Shown: positions 1 through 11,720 of the stretch, piece by piece | Layout: each line of letters begins with the position of its first letter | Position numbering within the stretch: position 1 is the first letter of the stretch | Origin: Paragonimus westermani | Lineage: Eukaryota; Platyhelminthes; Trematoda; Plagiorchiida; Troglotrematidae | NCBI GenBank assembly: GCA_008508345.1 | Contig: QNGE01003551.1 | Span: 17,378-81,377 of the forward strand | DNA: 64,000 nucleotides | Reading direction: 5' to 3' | Notes under the pieces: generated by a model | The model's database searches: none | The model's input: only the letters and a program-made list of their open reading frames with translations | Told to the model about the DNA's origin: nothing | Translations under genes and position numbers: made by a program

Positions 1-739
1 TGGGATACTCATTGGTTTCTCTCATCATCTTGCCATGCACCTCCTCGTCTATGGAAATGTGAGAATGCTCGATGAATTAGTTACTACTGTGGATAACAAG
101 AGATTACAATCTATTCACTGATATCAGAACGTATTGCAGAATGTAGTAGGAAACTGTTCCAAGAAATGGGATCTGACAATAAACTCTAAGACACCAAACC
201 ACCGAGAAGGTGAATTAGCAAAGGTCAGCTTTTGATTGATGTATGAGAAACCTGATAAAAACCAAGCAGTTTGGAAGAAAATGGACAAAGCAAAAGGTCA
301 TATCAACATAGTGCACGGTTAACTGGCTGACATATGTACCGTGCTGTTGGTCGGCTAACACAGCCACGTTGAATCACGCAAGTGTGAAAGAGCGACTATA
401 TGGATGATATTAAACACACATGAGGACTTCACAAATGACTATGTTCGTGAGTTCATATGACCTTGCCGAACTATGTTCTGTGAGGAAGCGATTACTTTTT
501 ACTGTTCTTTGTCAATGAGTGTTGGGATCAATTCGTCTCTTGCGAAAGAGTCAGTCACCTTCGGGAAGCTTTAGATGGATTTATGCTAGTCTGTTTTATT
601 ATGTTACTGAACTGCTGTCACCAATATTTATTTTGGAAAGTTCTTCATCTGTTTGCAGTCAAAGTGGAAAGTTAGCGACACAGCTGCTAACGTCAGGAAC
701 TTCAGTAAGCGTAGAATCATAGTCCCATACTCATGATAT
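1..739. other. No recognised feature
   Basis: All frames carry frequent stops and I recognise no domain. If the gypsy relic beginning at 740 were complete, its integrase would lie here on the minus strand, but I could not find any integrase motif, so that part appears lost or too decayed to read. Confidence 0.5.
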
Positions 740-2020
740 CGATCAGGCTAGTTTTCCTCCCGTGTCCTTCCCAGTTCTGCTCCATTGTAAAGGTTTATGG
801 TCCGCCTCCACTTAGCACTATCGACCAAACAGATAGGGCTTCCACATATCCAGTACCCATGTAGTTACCAAACATTCTTTACCAGTGGTTGTATAGTTCT
901 GCACTGAAGGCTTGAAGACTCACGTGCTATCATTGAGTACTCCTTTCTTTTGGACGGGTACTACCCCAATGTCACGGTCACTGGCATCCGTCACCACGTT
1001 GAACGTTCCTTTTGCATACCAAATTTTCATCGTCAGTCGCTGCTGACTCATTTCTTGTGGCACTGTTACAGGCACTCTCCATAATTCGTCGGCCCATTCA
1101 CATCTCATGTCCTTTCTAAGGAGTTTGTATAGTGCTGAAGTTACGAAATGAAAACTTTTCACGAACCGTCTTTAGTATTCCGCTCGGTTCAGCAGCTTTC
1201 TCGGCGTACGATCTAAATTCGGAGTCAAGATCTCTAAAATTGTCATAATTTTCGCTGATAAAGACGTGATTTCAGCTTGATCAACCATGTATCTCAGTAG
1301 TACCAACGAGGACCTTGCGATATAGGGTTTATCAGCATTAGCCTGGATGCCAGTTTCGAATGCTTCTTACTGCAGCACCTAGGTACGTGATATGCTCCAA
1401 TTCTGGGTCGCTGTATTTCGTTTTATCATTTCTATACACTACCATGTTATTCAATCGTTGTGTTAATTGAACCGTCAAACAGTAATCTGCAAACGATGCG
1501 CTGAATAAGCTGAATGATAAACACTTTAATTGATGCCGTTTTCCACCCACTGAGAACTCGATTTCTTCATAATTCGCGAGTTTGTCTGTTAACCGATAGC
1601 ATCTGCAGTTTCACTTGTTGCGTCTCGTGAAAACTATCAGTGGCTAACAATATGTGCACAGTTGCCTATTGTGTTACCTCGGTCGTTCCTTAACAATCCA
1701 GTAAAATCGGTAGTCATTGTTGAAGTTCTTCTTCAGGAGGAAAAACGAGTTGTTCAGATGCTCGATTTTGTAACGCTTACCTTCAATATGTTATTCGTTT
1801 GTCGTTTTACCTCCGTTTCGATATGAACCTGAACTCTGCGGGGTCCATTCGGCAGGAATGCCGCCGTTGTTAGAATTTCGTGTGTCATCCATTTGCAAAA
1901 GCCATACGGATCATCATTGGTACTGAGTGGCTCAGTGTACCCTTTCATCGTTAGCCGAAATAAATCTTTATGCAGTTGGTAACCTCGGCTGTGCGCAGCT
2001 AACTGACGATATTTCGTCAT
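740..2020 (-). mobile_element. Ty3/gypsy-type LTR retrotransposon relic, pol (RT and RNase H)
   Basis: Read on the minus strand, successive frames give a gypsy pol in the right order. Around 1800-1900 is the segment before RT motif 1 (PRRVQVHIETEVKRQ, like PRRVPxHxxxEVxRQ). Around 1700-1745 is a decayed version of the SPVVLVKKKDGSxRFCVDYR block. At 1425-1550 is the palm, with VVYRND at the position of the catalytic xVYxDD box. At 980-991 is TDAS of RNase H, followed near 750-900 by YTTTGKECL, MWKPYLFGR and EADHKPLQW. Several frameshifts and stops separate these pieces, and the first catalytic aspartate of YxDD reads as N, so the element is dead. No LTRs or integrase were found. Family assignment rests on motif order; the lineage differs from the two gypsy relics further on. 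Confidence 0.72.
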
Positions 2021-5000
2021 TGTCCAAAGAGTTTCAAGGAAACGTACTTGTTTGGAAGCATGTTGCGCTTCGGTTTAACAACAGACTCAGTCTCAGCTAG
2101 AAAATCTTATTTAGAGAAACGTGTGCCTAGCTTCCGAGGGCTCAGTGGGACGGTGTCCCACAACTTGGCTATAAGTACAAACTTCGCATTCTTTCACGCC
2201 ATTCCGCTTATAGTCTGTTAGTTTTGCGCTTTGTTCCGCCCTACAGGACTCCAAAGTAATGATCACGTTCAAACCGAACACACACTAGCCTGCCTTCCTA
2301 CCCACCTTAATATTCATCTTTAAGACTCCTAGCTCAATAGCTCCGTGTGTCATTTGACGCGCTTAACAAAAAGAAAACTCATGGAGCTCGATTTTTATAC
2401 CTACTAAACCGTTGTTTGAAACACGTCACCTTGACAATGCCAACATTTTCACAGCTACAACAGTTTCTCTGTTTGTTTTTCTCCTATGTGAATACTCTGA
2501 ATACTGATATTTCCAGTGTCAGCTCCTCCACTGTTTTCCGTATTCCCTCTTATATTTTGTTCTTTACGTAGTTGGTTGCGTCCACTGAAGTCATGTACAC
2601 AACTTTCCAGTCTCATACAACTATTCCTGGCTTATCACTGTTCATCTGTCAGGTGACCTGTGTGATGCGGGTTGGCCGTAAACTGTCGTCGAGAGACCTC
2701 CAATAAAATTCTCCACCAGCAATAGGAGTCTGGAAACCCGTTACAGCTTTTGCAGTGTAGTGGTGAGCAAGTGGAGACTCGTTACTATCCAAAGTTTAGT
2801 CACATTGAGCAGTCGCATAGCCTCTTCGTGGGTGGTCGAGCTGGGTAAAGTAGCCACCACAGCCTCCTTTAGATCGGCCCATTCTAACTACACTGAGACT
2901 CTTGACGCTGCGTTCATCGCCACCTTTGCTTGCCGTCCACTATCGTCCGTAAGATGATCAGCTTCACCCTGTCGGTCATGACTTCGGTCAACTCGATCGG
3001 ACCCTGGAAGTCCCTCGGAGACGGTTATGTGTCTTCCGTCTTCGAAATGTTGCGGCAGTGCATATTTTTCAGCGAGAACGTCGCGACAGCGTTTGTTGTG
3101 ATTATAAAATGCGTCATACCTGTCAGGCTGTTGTTGCCAGGTACCCTTACGAGGTAGATGATGGGGGACAAACACAAACATTACTTTACACATTTGACAT
3201 GTTCTCAGCGATTGCCAATACCACAACTTCTGTTTCTGTTATGGCACTACCTAAACACTACTGATACACGGTTCCGGTCGTCGATTCCTGTTTGCAGTTT
3301 TCCTGACTTTGAAGATGGTCAGTGTTTTCATCTCGTAAATAATTCTTTTCAGTTCACTCGATAATATCTTTTAACGATATTGTGCAATATACAACATTGG
3401 GAGTATGGCTGTGACGGGTACATTGCGAGATAAACGTTATCCACGTCAGGTTATATTGACAGGTTTCCACAGCTGGCATCATATAAGATTTCACGATGCG
3501 CATTGTTTATATTCATGCTACTTATTCTGATAATCTCTTTTTAAAACGAAATGCTGGGTTCCAATGATTCGTTGGAGAGCAGCTTGGCTTGTAATTGGGG
3601 TTCTTTCGGGTTTAAATCTCACTCAGACTGCCTCTACCTGACGTGTCAAATGAGAATTAACCTGACCGGTCGGTACCAGTTGGAAAGATGGAAACCTAAA
3701 GTACTGTGTTTTATACCTTCGTACTCAAAGTCCTTCTAAAACAGTGGTTTCCAAATTTTACAACCTACTGATTCATCAGCTTTCTAACCACAATCTCTTC
3801 ACCAACATTTCTCTCGTTTTCATAGACAGGATGTAAACATTGGGAACAGACCACTGTCAACTGATTAAACATTACTTAGCGTAGTTCGGCATGATGTTCC
3901 GTCTAGTTTTAAAACACAAGGCTATAGTTGAGCTTGTTGTATTGGTATCAAGTTGTCCACAGCAGACGGAAAATCGATGGGAAGCTGTATTAGACTGTAA
4001 TATTCAGAAAGCTGGAATACCCCATGTCAAATCTCCTGTCCATTTCACCAGTTCCACCTCGACTTCCAGAGGGCTATTGTTCCTACTGTGAGAAACCCTG
4101 ATATCAATCAACCAGGGCAGAGTAGATTGTACGTCAACAGTTGCTTTCATTTTCATTCTCGATTTCACCACCCGGTTAACAAAATCAATAATGTCGGCGT
4201 TGATGTGGCAGGCTTAGCAGTTTGGCTGAGATCCCAGAGTGAAAGTATGGACTTTGACTGAAATTCATGCACTACGTGTTCTACTAGGTGATCTATGAAT
4301 ACGCGCGGACAGACTGGAAAATGCACACTAGTACACGGATGTCTGCTCAACCCAATGTGTACTGTGGTATCCATCAGACGCTCAATGAAATAAACTGTTA
4401 TATCGGACGCTGGCCGAATGAACACCTAGTCCAAATGTGACATTTCTCAGCCCATAGGCGGTTTTCTAGCTCAGCCGATCCAGCCTAAATCGCCGAATGG
4501 TATAAAATTCGTGTCACTGGCTAGAATTCGTACTCACAATCAGACCACGCGGAAACCACTGTTGGTTGTCTCACTCAACATGCCATAACTAAGAGACCAA
4601 ACATCGCATAATACATTTAACCTTCGTTACAAACCATGGCATATACAAACAGATTGAAACAAGCCAACTCATAAAATACAACGTCAGTAAATGATTCGCG
4701 GACAGCTACAGACGATTAGTGCCGGCCACTCAAGAAAACTGGTATGTTAGTGCACTGACAAATCTAGATGGCATGTGGGCGAAGCATCGGAACTTTTTAT
4801 AACCAGCACCTGTGTACAGCTAGTCGGTTAGGCGGGCATGAACGTCTAACGACATGCTACAAACAGAGTAGAGTTGACTAACAGAAAACCTGGGACTTCC
4901 AAACCATTTAAATTTTCTCACTATACTGGTTATTTCTATCCACAAAATAATCCATCGAAACTCTTGTTTGTGTGATAAACGCCTACCATGATTCCATTTC

Positions 5001-6436
5001 AGCAAGTAGCTAACTTTCAGCAGTAACAAATGGATATATTTCACCCTGGACAATGTACACCACCGCATCAACTCGAGCCAACTCAGTTGGCTTTCTGCCA
5101 GCTAAACACGGCGAAGATTAAATAAGTGTATTGAATCGGACCTCATTCATTGTTTGTTTAAATTAATGAAGAATATGAAACATATCGCCACCCTCAAGCA
5201 GGGTCAAGGTCACTCAGTCAACTTGTGATTATTTATGCAGTGAATTCAATTTAGGATGGTAACCTTGGTAAAGATTTGATTCACAAACAAACCAGACACG
5301 ATTATGCGGGCACAATAAAACAGACAATAATGTTTGGGAATGAACCCGTCACTGCATGCCAAAAATTAACAACTAATCTAACAGTTAAATACAGTCATCT
5401 GAAATCAAATTACATTGTATCTAGGAGCTTTCGGCTTCTCAAATAATAACCAACATGTCTGTATTAATACAGAAAAAGAGGTTTCGTTGTGAAATCCGCA
5501 CATTGTGAGCGATTTTTCTTCATTCGCCCAAATGTTTAAAACCACTTTCAGCAAACAAAAATGAATGAGATTGTAACGTTTTTTGTCCACCTCATACTTT
5601 GTAGTCAGGACAAACTACCCTTCATATGATGTTCGTCGACATTTTTCTCACCCTCAGGATTGTTGTGAAGCTTCTCCTCTGGAGTCTGTTCCATTGAATG
5701 AGTGGTTATCATTCTACAATAAGTTGCCCAGGATAGGTACTACGGGGACTTCGGCTTATGTCTTCATGAACCAGTCACGTGTAGGCCACTGTGAGCACTT
5801 GCCTTTTGCATGATGGTGTAATCGAATGTGAGCAAATAGGTGCTATGTCATGAGACAAGATGCACATATACTCACACACACAAAACCAGCTCCACGTTCA
5901 CCTTGTCTATTCTTTGGAACCACTCACCTCTTGTTAGACCGGCCAGTTCAACTAGGCTCACAGAGTAGTGGTAGGAGAATTCTTGCTACTCAAAACTCGA
6001 GCGTTTTTACTTTGGCTTCGTTATACAGTTTGTCTTCAGGGCTCACTGGATCGTTTGGAGGTCAAGATCACTTGCAGGATATTTACGAAACCTCCTCATT
6101 CGGAACACAGCGTCTTCTGCTGTATCCACAATGTGTGACGCAACGATGAATACACGATTAGGTTTCCGCACCGTGGGTCAACCAGTCTCATGAAACGACT
6201 GTTTACATAAAGTCACCTCAGGGCTAACTTGAAAAAAGGCACTCAGTGTCTCTGTCGAAAGATGAAGTCACTCATGAAATCCACGCTACAGTCCTGTCCA
6301 ACAGACGTGCGATACACGGTTGTCGGTATCCGATTCGGATTAGACTGTCACAGTGACCGAAGCCAAAAAACGCATGCACTTAACCATCACCGCAATTGGT
6401 TTGCGCCGCACCTCTTCCGGTTCCACCCACACACCA
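2021..6436. other. Mostly unassigned stretch upstream of the first gypsy relic
   Basis: The gag and protease of the minus-strand gypsy relic would be expected at about 2.0-3.3 kb. An open minus-strand stretch at 2888-3226 (112 codons) could be part of it, but I see no DTG protease motif and no zinc knuckle. A tRNA-like fragment near 3565-3640 is listed separately. I see nothing else recognisable. Confidence 0.35.
3560..3645 (+). repeat. tRNA-like fragment (candidate SINE head)
   Basis: The stretch contains GGAGAGCA, then CTTGTAA with a TGT triplet where an anticodon would sit, then GGGTTTAAATCTC, which resembles a pol III B box (GGTTCRANTCC). The order and spacing resemble a tRNA-Thr-like sequence. 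The putative anticodon stem (CTTGG / TTGGG) does not pair, so this is not a working tRNA gene. A decayed tRNA-derived SINE is the likelier reading. I saw no second copy in the window. Confidence 0.25.
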
Positions 6437-7440
6437 CAGATCCAGTGTAAACCCGAAGGAATAAGACTGAGAGGTGTGCCATTAGGGCTTTTGTGTCCAG
6501 CCGGCCAATGCTGGTTAGCCACTTGATTGGCTTATAAGGAAAGGAAACTTTTATCTCTCGGAAACTAAACAGAGAGAGGCTGAAATGACGAGATCTACAC
6601 TGAGAAGAAAGATTTTCGAAGTGTAACACAAGGAGCATTGCAGTATAGGAGTGCAGGTTAGTGCATCACCGAGCAGATGAGAATGAAAAACGAAATTCTC
6701 ATTGAACTACGAGAAGCCAGACAGACCATTCATCATACAATACACCAACAAAACCGAAGAAAAGAATGGATAGAAGACCACTGACACTCAAGTTTCTGAA
6801 AAGAAGAGCGGATTAATTGTTGGCCGATGCAGTCATTAACAGAGGTAGAATGGATACACTGATATGACCTACATGACCTGAGACTAACGTACTCTCCGTC
6901 TCTTCGCCGACAATGTACTATGAGTACGTCGGTGACCTACTAACCCCAAACGGCCAGCACATTTGCGGCCGCACACATCGCCACACCATATAGTCACGTC
7001 ACCGCGACCTATGCCACCGATGGTTCCTTTGTGTACCGCACACTTCCGCTCGCGGCCGCGCAATAATTGCTCGTTGAACTTTCGGACACCAGCCCGAACC
7101 GTATTCCTCCAGTCCATCCGGTTCAACGCCAAATCATCTCAACATCTAAACTCAATGTTACAGCGTGGAAGACTTACCCGCACAACATGCTAGTATCTCC
7201 GCTTCTGACCACCAGGATTTCGCTCATCTGTTTTCAATTGTCTTTACAATAGCTGCTTCGGGATACGGTCATCGCCCATTCGACGAATGTTACCGAGCCA
7301 ACGGAGCTGATTCAGCATCAGCATGGCTTCCATCCCGATACACATGCGATACACACACACAATCTCTGTTTGCCGAATGCGATTTCCACGAAATTTATCA
7401 ACATTACTTTCGTCTACTGATATCGTCTCTCAGTTAGATG
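6437..7440 (-). mobile_element. RTE-like non-LTR retrotransposon, 3' fragment (copy C) with zinc finger and 3' UTR
   Basis: On the minus strand the reading LNQLRWLGNIRRMGDDR followed by PKQLL (about 7260-7320) matches the conserved region after the RT domain of RTE-like ORF2 proteins. It continues through ALNRMDWRNTVRAGVRKF (about 7080-7130) to the C-terminus. The same segments, more degenerate, occur in copy A at 57.2-57.6 kb. Sequence 6437-6600 also matches 57.9-58.05 kb, which places the 3' UTR end near 6437. The upstream two-thirds of the element is absent, as expected for 5' truncation during target-primed reverse transcription. Upstream of the zinc finger the frame contains stops, so the copy is dead. 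Confidence 0.72.
6884..7132 (-). pseudogene. C-terminus of RTE-like ORF2 with C2H2 zinc finger
   Basis: This open 82-codon stretch is the C-terminal tail of the retrotransposon protein. It carries a complete C-x3-C-x12-H-x3-H zinc finger at residues 50-71 (positions 6920-6985), beginning WCGDVCGRKC and ending VGHRRTH. This type of finger is usually taken to help template or target binding in non-LTR elements; that role is inferred. The homologous finger in copy A (about 57505-57570) has lost the second cysteine and the first histidine. No true start lies within this piece; it is the end of a longer ORF whose 5' part is missing. Confidence 0.68.
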
Positions 7441-9555
7441 ACGTTTAACTTCTGGCAGTGTAGATAAGTGATACTGTTGGGCCCGTTAGCTTTTGTTGAT
7501 GACCATCCTGCATAATTTCAACCGCCAGATGCATTGCAGTCGGAACACACGAATCCCGAATACCAAAATCTCTTACAGCGTCATTCAGGCATACGGTCGA
7601 TATGAACCTATAGTCTCAGTGTTCCGTGATAATCTTCTGAAGAATAGTGTTAACATAGAGACCCCAAAGCATTCAACTACTCGTTTGGACACTTTGCCAC
7701 AAGGCTTCTGTGGACATATCGCTGGAAGAGATATGTAGTAGTTTGAGATGTGCATTAGTAATCGCAACTGCACTTAACCCAAACCCATAGATAATTTCTG
7801 CGCAATGACAATAACACAGCGAATGAGTTAACAAAATTGCAACGTAAGCCGGGACACGTACAAAATGAATATTCATACGAAACAACAAACAACAATAACG
7901 TAACTTCCGATCACGTATTACAGTTTTTACACAGATCACAGTTTATGTGATGAAGTTCTTCCCTGCGCCAGCTCAGTTGCAGATATCCCCACAGTAAACG
8001 AATTCAAACCTGAAACAGACTCAGAAACAGAATTTCCAGTACCACATCGTATATCTTTAATAGTGGATGAACTGTACACACTTCGATCACCATGTCTGTG
8101 GCAAAGAGAACCATGAAATAAGCGATTATTCGACAGGTACCTGCATCAAAATTGCGCAGTAATGTTCCACTGTTAGATCACAGTTCGCTGCCACGTTGAG
8201 AAACAACTCCAGTCGATTCCAGACTAAATGTTCTCCTGTTTCCGTATGAGCATCAAAACTGTGAAGGCCTTCGTCGAGCCCAGAAACCGTGACCGCATTA
8301 CGGGATATCGAAGTGCCTTTAGGGTACCTACAAAGTTCTCACCTGTTCCACCTGGTTGGGGATGTCTGAGTGCAGTAAACAGATGTTAGGAGTCTAATCC
8401 ACTCAGCCATTCTTCCAACTTTCTTGCGGTAGAATAAATATAATTGTCGGTAACCAATGCACAAGAAAATCCGTCTCGACCGATCATCCTCCGAAATGCA
8501 GTAATTGCGAAGTGAGTGCACGATGATGTCGTGAAGTGCATCTTTGGTCAACGCTGTTAGGAATCAAGCATGACTAGAGCATAACATTTGTCCAGAAGTG
8601 GATCACGACAGACCGTGTGCAACTGCTCCCAAACTACACGTAACATCGGTCAAGGAACCCACTTGGATTGCTTGGAATAAATTCTGCGTAAACAGTTGAC
8701 GCAACAGCGTGCCATTCTAGCAATGCCAGCATCAATCTCCGGCTAATAACATGTCAAACGTGCCAATAACATCACTTTTTCTATAACTAGAATGCGAGTC
8801 ACACAAAATTACTGAGCGAAGTGTAACACAAAATAGTTCTATCGTTTAAACCCACAACACGGTCGGGGGGGGGGTAAATGAAAGCCATTCACAATGAGTA
8901 TACAGTTCCGGATAATTGCTTCTCACAGTTCCGTACCATGCCTTGGGTATGGCTGAAATAACAGAATTAAAATATTTTTTGTAGTCAGAATTCGGAGACG
9001 CACGATTTGCTGGTAACCAGTGAACTGGAAGACAGAATTTCCAGTCTCTCCACAGCAAGTGTATCTGCGCAGGTGGCCGATATGTTGTATGCAATTGGAC
9101 AGTGGATATCTGATGACATCCGAGTATGTTGAGAGGGCAGTGTTCCACCGTAAAACCATGGCTATTTAGTTATGATTACAAAATATGAACCTAAGAGGCA
9201 TTTGTGGAAATGAGTGATAGCCTAGTAAACAGTGAGGGCCCCTCTTTAGGTTTGAGTATATCAACACTATAGTGGACCAAGATGTCTCGAAATACGCATG
9301 ATTGAATAAATCTCTTGTTCCAGAACAACACCCATGACCACAATCACGCTAGACGGAAGCTTAGGAGAAACTGGTCGTTGAATGGCACTTGTGGCAAGAA
9401 AGTTTGGTAGACGATATAATGGAGTCTCATGAGTATCAATCCACATAAATTTGTTAGGGGATAAAGTCAGAAGAAGGGGTTCTATTATTCGAACAGAGTT
9501 TGGACAAACATGGGATTAATATAAACAGTCTTTAGAGAGGGGTAGTAGACAGAAA
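7441..9555. other. No recognised feature
   Basis: Only short open stretches occur in any frame. A run of ten G at 8865-8874 is the only notable local feature. I see no domain, repeat copy or RNA gene. Confidence 0.45.
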
Positions 9556-10640
9556 TGCAAATCACTCAGCATCAGGTCAAAACCTGGTTGCATCAACTAA
9601 ATATTGTAGAGCCGAAAAAACAATTTAGAGGAACAATAAAAACCTTCAAAACTCAAGGACTGTCGAATAATTCAAACCGTCTGTTCTCACGAATACGTTT
9701 CGTAGAACCATGCACAATAATGTCATCCAAAAGATTGGCGTGGACAGTTTGTCACTTCTTGGAAAATTGACGCAGAAACATTCAATACAAAGGGTGAAAT
9801 ATTTAGTCTTGAAAAGTATGGATGGAAAGTTTAGTACAGTTAGCAAGATGAACACACTGTTAAGGGAAATTTGCCAGAATGCTATTTTGAGATCAAGATT
9901 CCAAAAAGAACTCGGACAAACGGATCGATGGAAGATGCCTTCTGGTCCCTCTGTCATACAAATTCTCTGAAGCAAACACTTGTGTGAAGTAACGCGGTGT
10001 TCGACCGTCATGTTTCAAGGGCATTGCAATTAGAGTGACCCATATGTAGGATCCTACAGAAGTCAGTACTCCCTGTGCAGATAACTCAGACAATGAATTG
10101 CGGACAGGCTCACGGAGACTAAATGTAATTATGCGCTTATTCATCAGAGCGGGTGTTCCTGCGGCGCCAAGGCAAACCGGCCGAATTCGCATACCACCGG
10201 ACTTCTTTAAACACCCCAAAACCAGTTTGCGAGATCTGGTCTCAGAATGTTCAATGGACAATGCAATAGAAAACTTTAGAATCTTCATGCACACAAGACC
10301 AATAATGGACGGAATGGAATTACTAGTGAGAACTGGGCATGTATAACTGCTCAACTGTGCATCTGTAAGTGAAATTTCGCAATTGCCGAAAATGGGTAAA
10401 ACGTGCTCAGTAATAACTTTGACAGAAATTTCGGTAGATCTCAAAGCAGCAAAAGGTTTAAGCTCCCTCGTACGGTTAACTGACACATAAAACTCACCAC
10501 TGCCGGTCTCAGTAATAACGGAGTGTCTGTGACCACCGCTGTTGGCAAATGATATTCAGCGATCTTCAAGCAGAACGTACGCACCCGTGTCAATAGCCGT
10601 GAGAAAATGCCGCGTTTTCTAACGTTCTTCCATATTTCCA
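9556..10640 (-). mobile_element. Ty3/gypsy-type LTR retrotransposon relic, protease and RT
   Basis: The minus strand reads as gypsy pol. A retropepsin active site AIDTGAYV lies at about 10574-10597. It is followed in the same frame, after one stop, by VLPIFGNCEISL and CPVLTSNSIPSIIG (flap and hydrophobic-hydrophobic-G region) within a 197-codon open stretch ending at 9893. The same stretch continues into the RT N-terminus with SLREPVRNSLSELSAQGVL and VTLIAMPLKHDGRTPR. After a frameshift near 9.99 kb come FWNLDLKIAFWQISL (RT motif A) and, after another frameshift, ANLLDDIIVHG at 9707-9745 (the YxDD box, here LLDD). Frameshifts and stops show it is dead. Gag, RNase H, integrase and LTRs were not found. 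It seems a different lineage from the relic at 740-2020 and may be the same broad lineage as the one at 16.1-17.6 kb. Confidence 0.8.
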
Positions 10641-10939
10641 CACGCAATGCATCAAATTAAAAAATCGGTTCAAGCAATCCTTGCCACCATCATCATAATC
10701 ACCGTCGCAGACTATGGTTCTCACTGACTTTTAGGTGCCACACAACCATGGGGAGGAAAGCAGATCCTGTACAGGATGGGAGAAGAAAGAAGGGGATGGG
10801 ATGAGACCTAGCTAGTCAGAATAGCCAAGACTTCATTCAAGCATTCAGAATCAAGGTGCCAGCACATTTCAAACAAACAGCCGAGCTGTAGGTAGAAGTA
10901 AAGTGTCATCAGCAAGACAGCTTCCTTACGGCTTTCGCT

Positions 10940-11720
10940 GGCCCACATCAGTAAGTGAACTCACTTCACGGTCAAACAGGCCAAACAACAGCAACATTCA
11001 CCCCACTGAGCCCGATTAGTCGCCATCTCAGGTAACGTCTCCAGCCACTGACTATGCGAGTCGCGAGCTCCCAGTCCGCTAGACGAACCCGACCTACAGT
11101 GGCTAATCCCTCGGCTAACCACTTCATTTCTCTGCACCACGTCATCATCTGTCCAACTCGCACCTCACGCCAGTCGGCCGCAGCGTCAGCAAGGAGTGCT
11201 CGCGGTGCCAGGCGACTAGCTCACATCTTTAATACATGATCTAACCATCTATTTCTGTGCGAGTGTCAGGAGTGAACAAGAGTACCCAATTGACAATCAC
11301 TACCAAACATGCACTTCCCAACTCGTTGGTTGCTTACTCGCTGGTGCCACCCGATACGTGCGATCGGACGCATAAATCGGTGGTCAAATACTCGTAGACG
11401 GTTCAGATCGTCTACCCTGAGTGGCCAGGTTTCGCTGCCGTAATACTGCGGCACAGCCCTCACTGTCGTCTCATATATACAACTCATATATACACTTTAG
11501 CCTCAGGCAGATACCCCTCTGGCACCAGATGTGTCAAAGATTAACCAACACCACACTAGCTTTAGAGATACGCGCTCCTGTTCCATACCCATCACCACAA
11601 CCGACGCTCATGCAAATTCCCAAATACACAGATCGGTCAACAACTCCATAACTTCATTATTCATCAATAAATCTACGCGATCACAACAACGTTGCAGAAC
11701 CACTTTGCACTTTTAGACTA
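10940..11720 (-). mobile_element. Non-LTR retrotransposon ORF2 C-terminal fragment (second family)
   Basis: Read on the minus strand: GARISKASVVLVNL (about 11540-11575), then QRGICLRLK, then YETTVRAVPQYYGSETWPL at about 11420-11475, then DLNRLRVFDHRFMRPIARI, then NRWLDHVLKM near 11227-11255, and WREVRVGQMMTWCREMKWL toward 11100-11170. This is the characteristic order of the post-RT region of APE-type non-LTR elements (VRAVLLYGSETWPLR, then DHRCLRxIARI, then RWLGHVLRM). There are at least two in-frame stops. A local duplication of a GTATATGAG-like unit near 11480-11500 shifts the frame. It belongs to a different family from the RTE-like copies A to C. Confidence 0.7.

Noticed and set aside
2888..3226. 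Gag polyprotein of the first gypsy relic
   Set aside because: Position fits, but no zinc knuckle, protease motif or capsid pattern could be recognised in the 112-codon minus frame.
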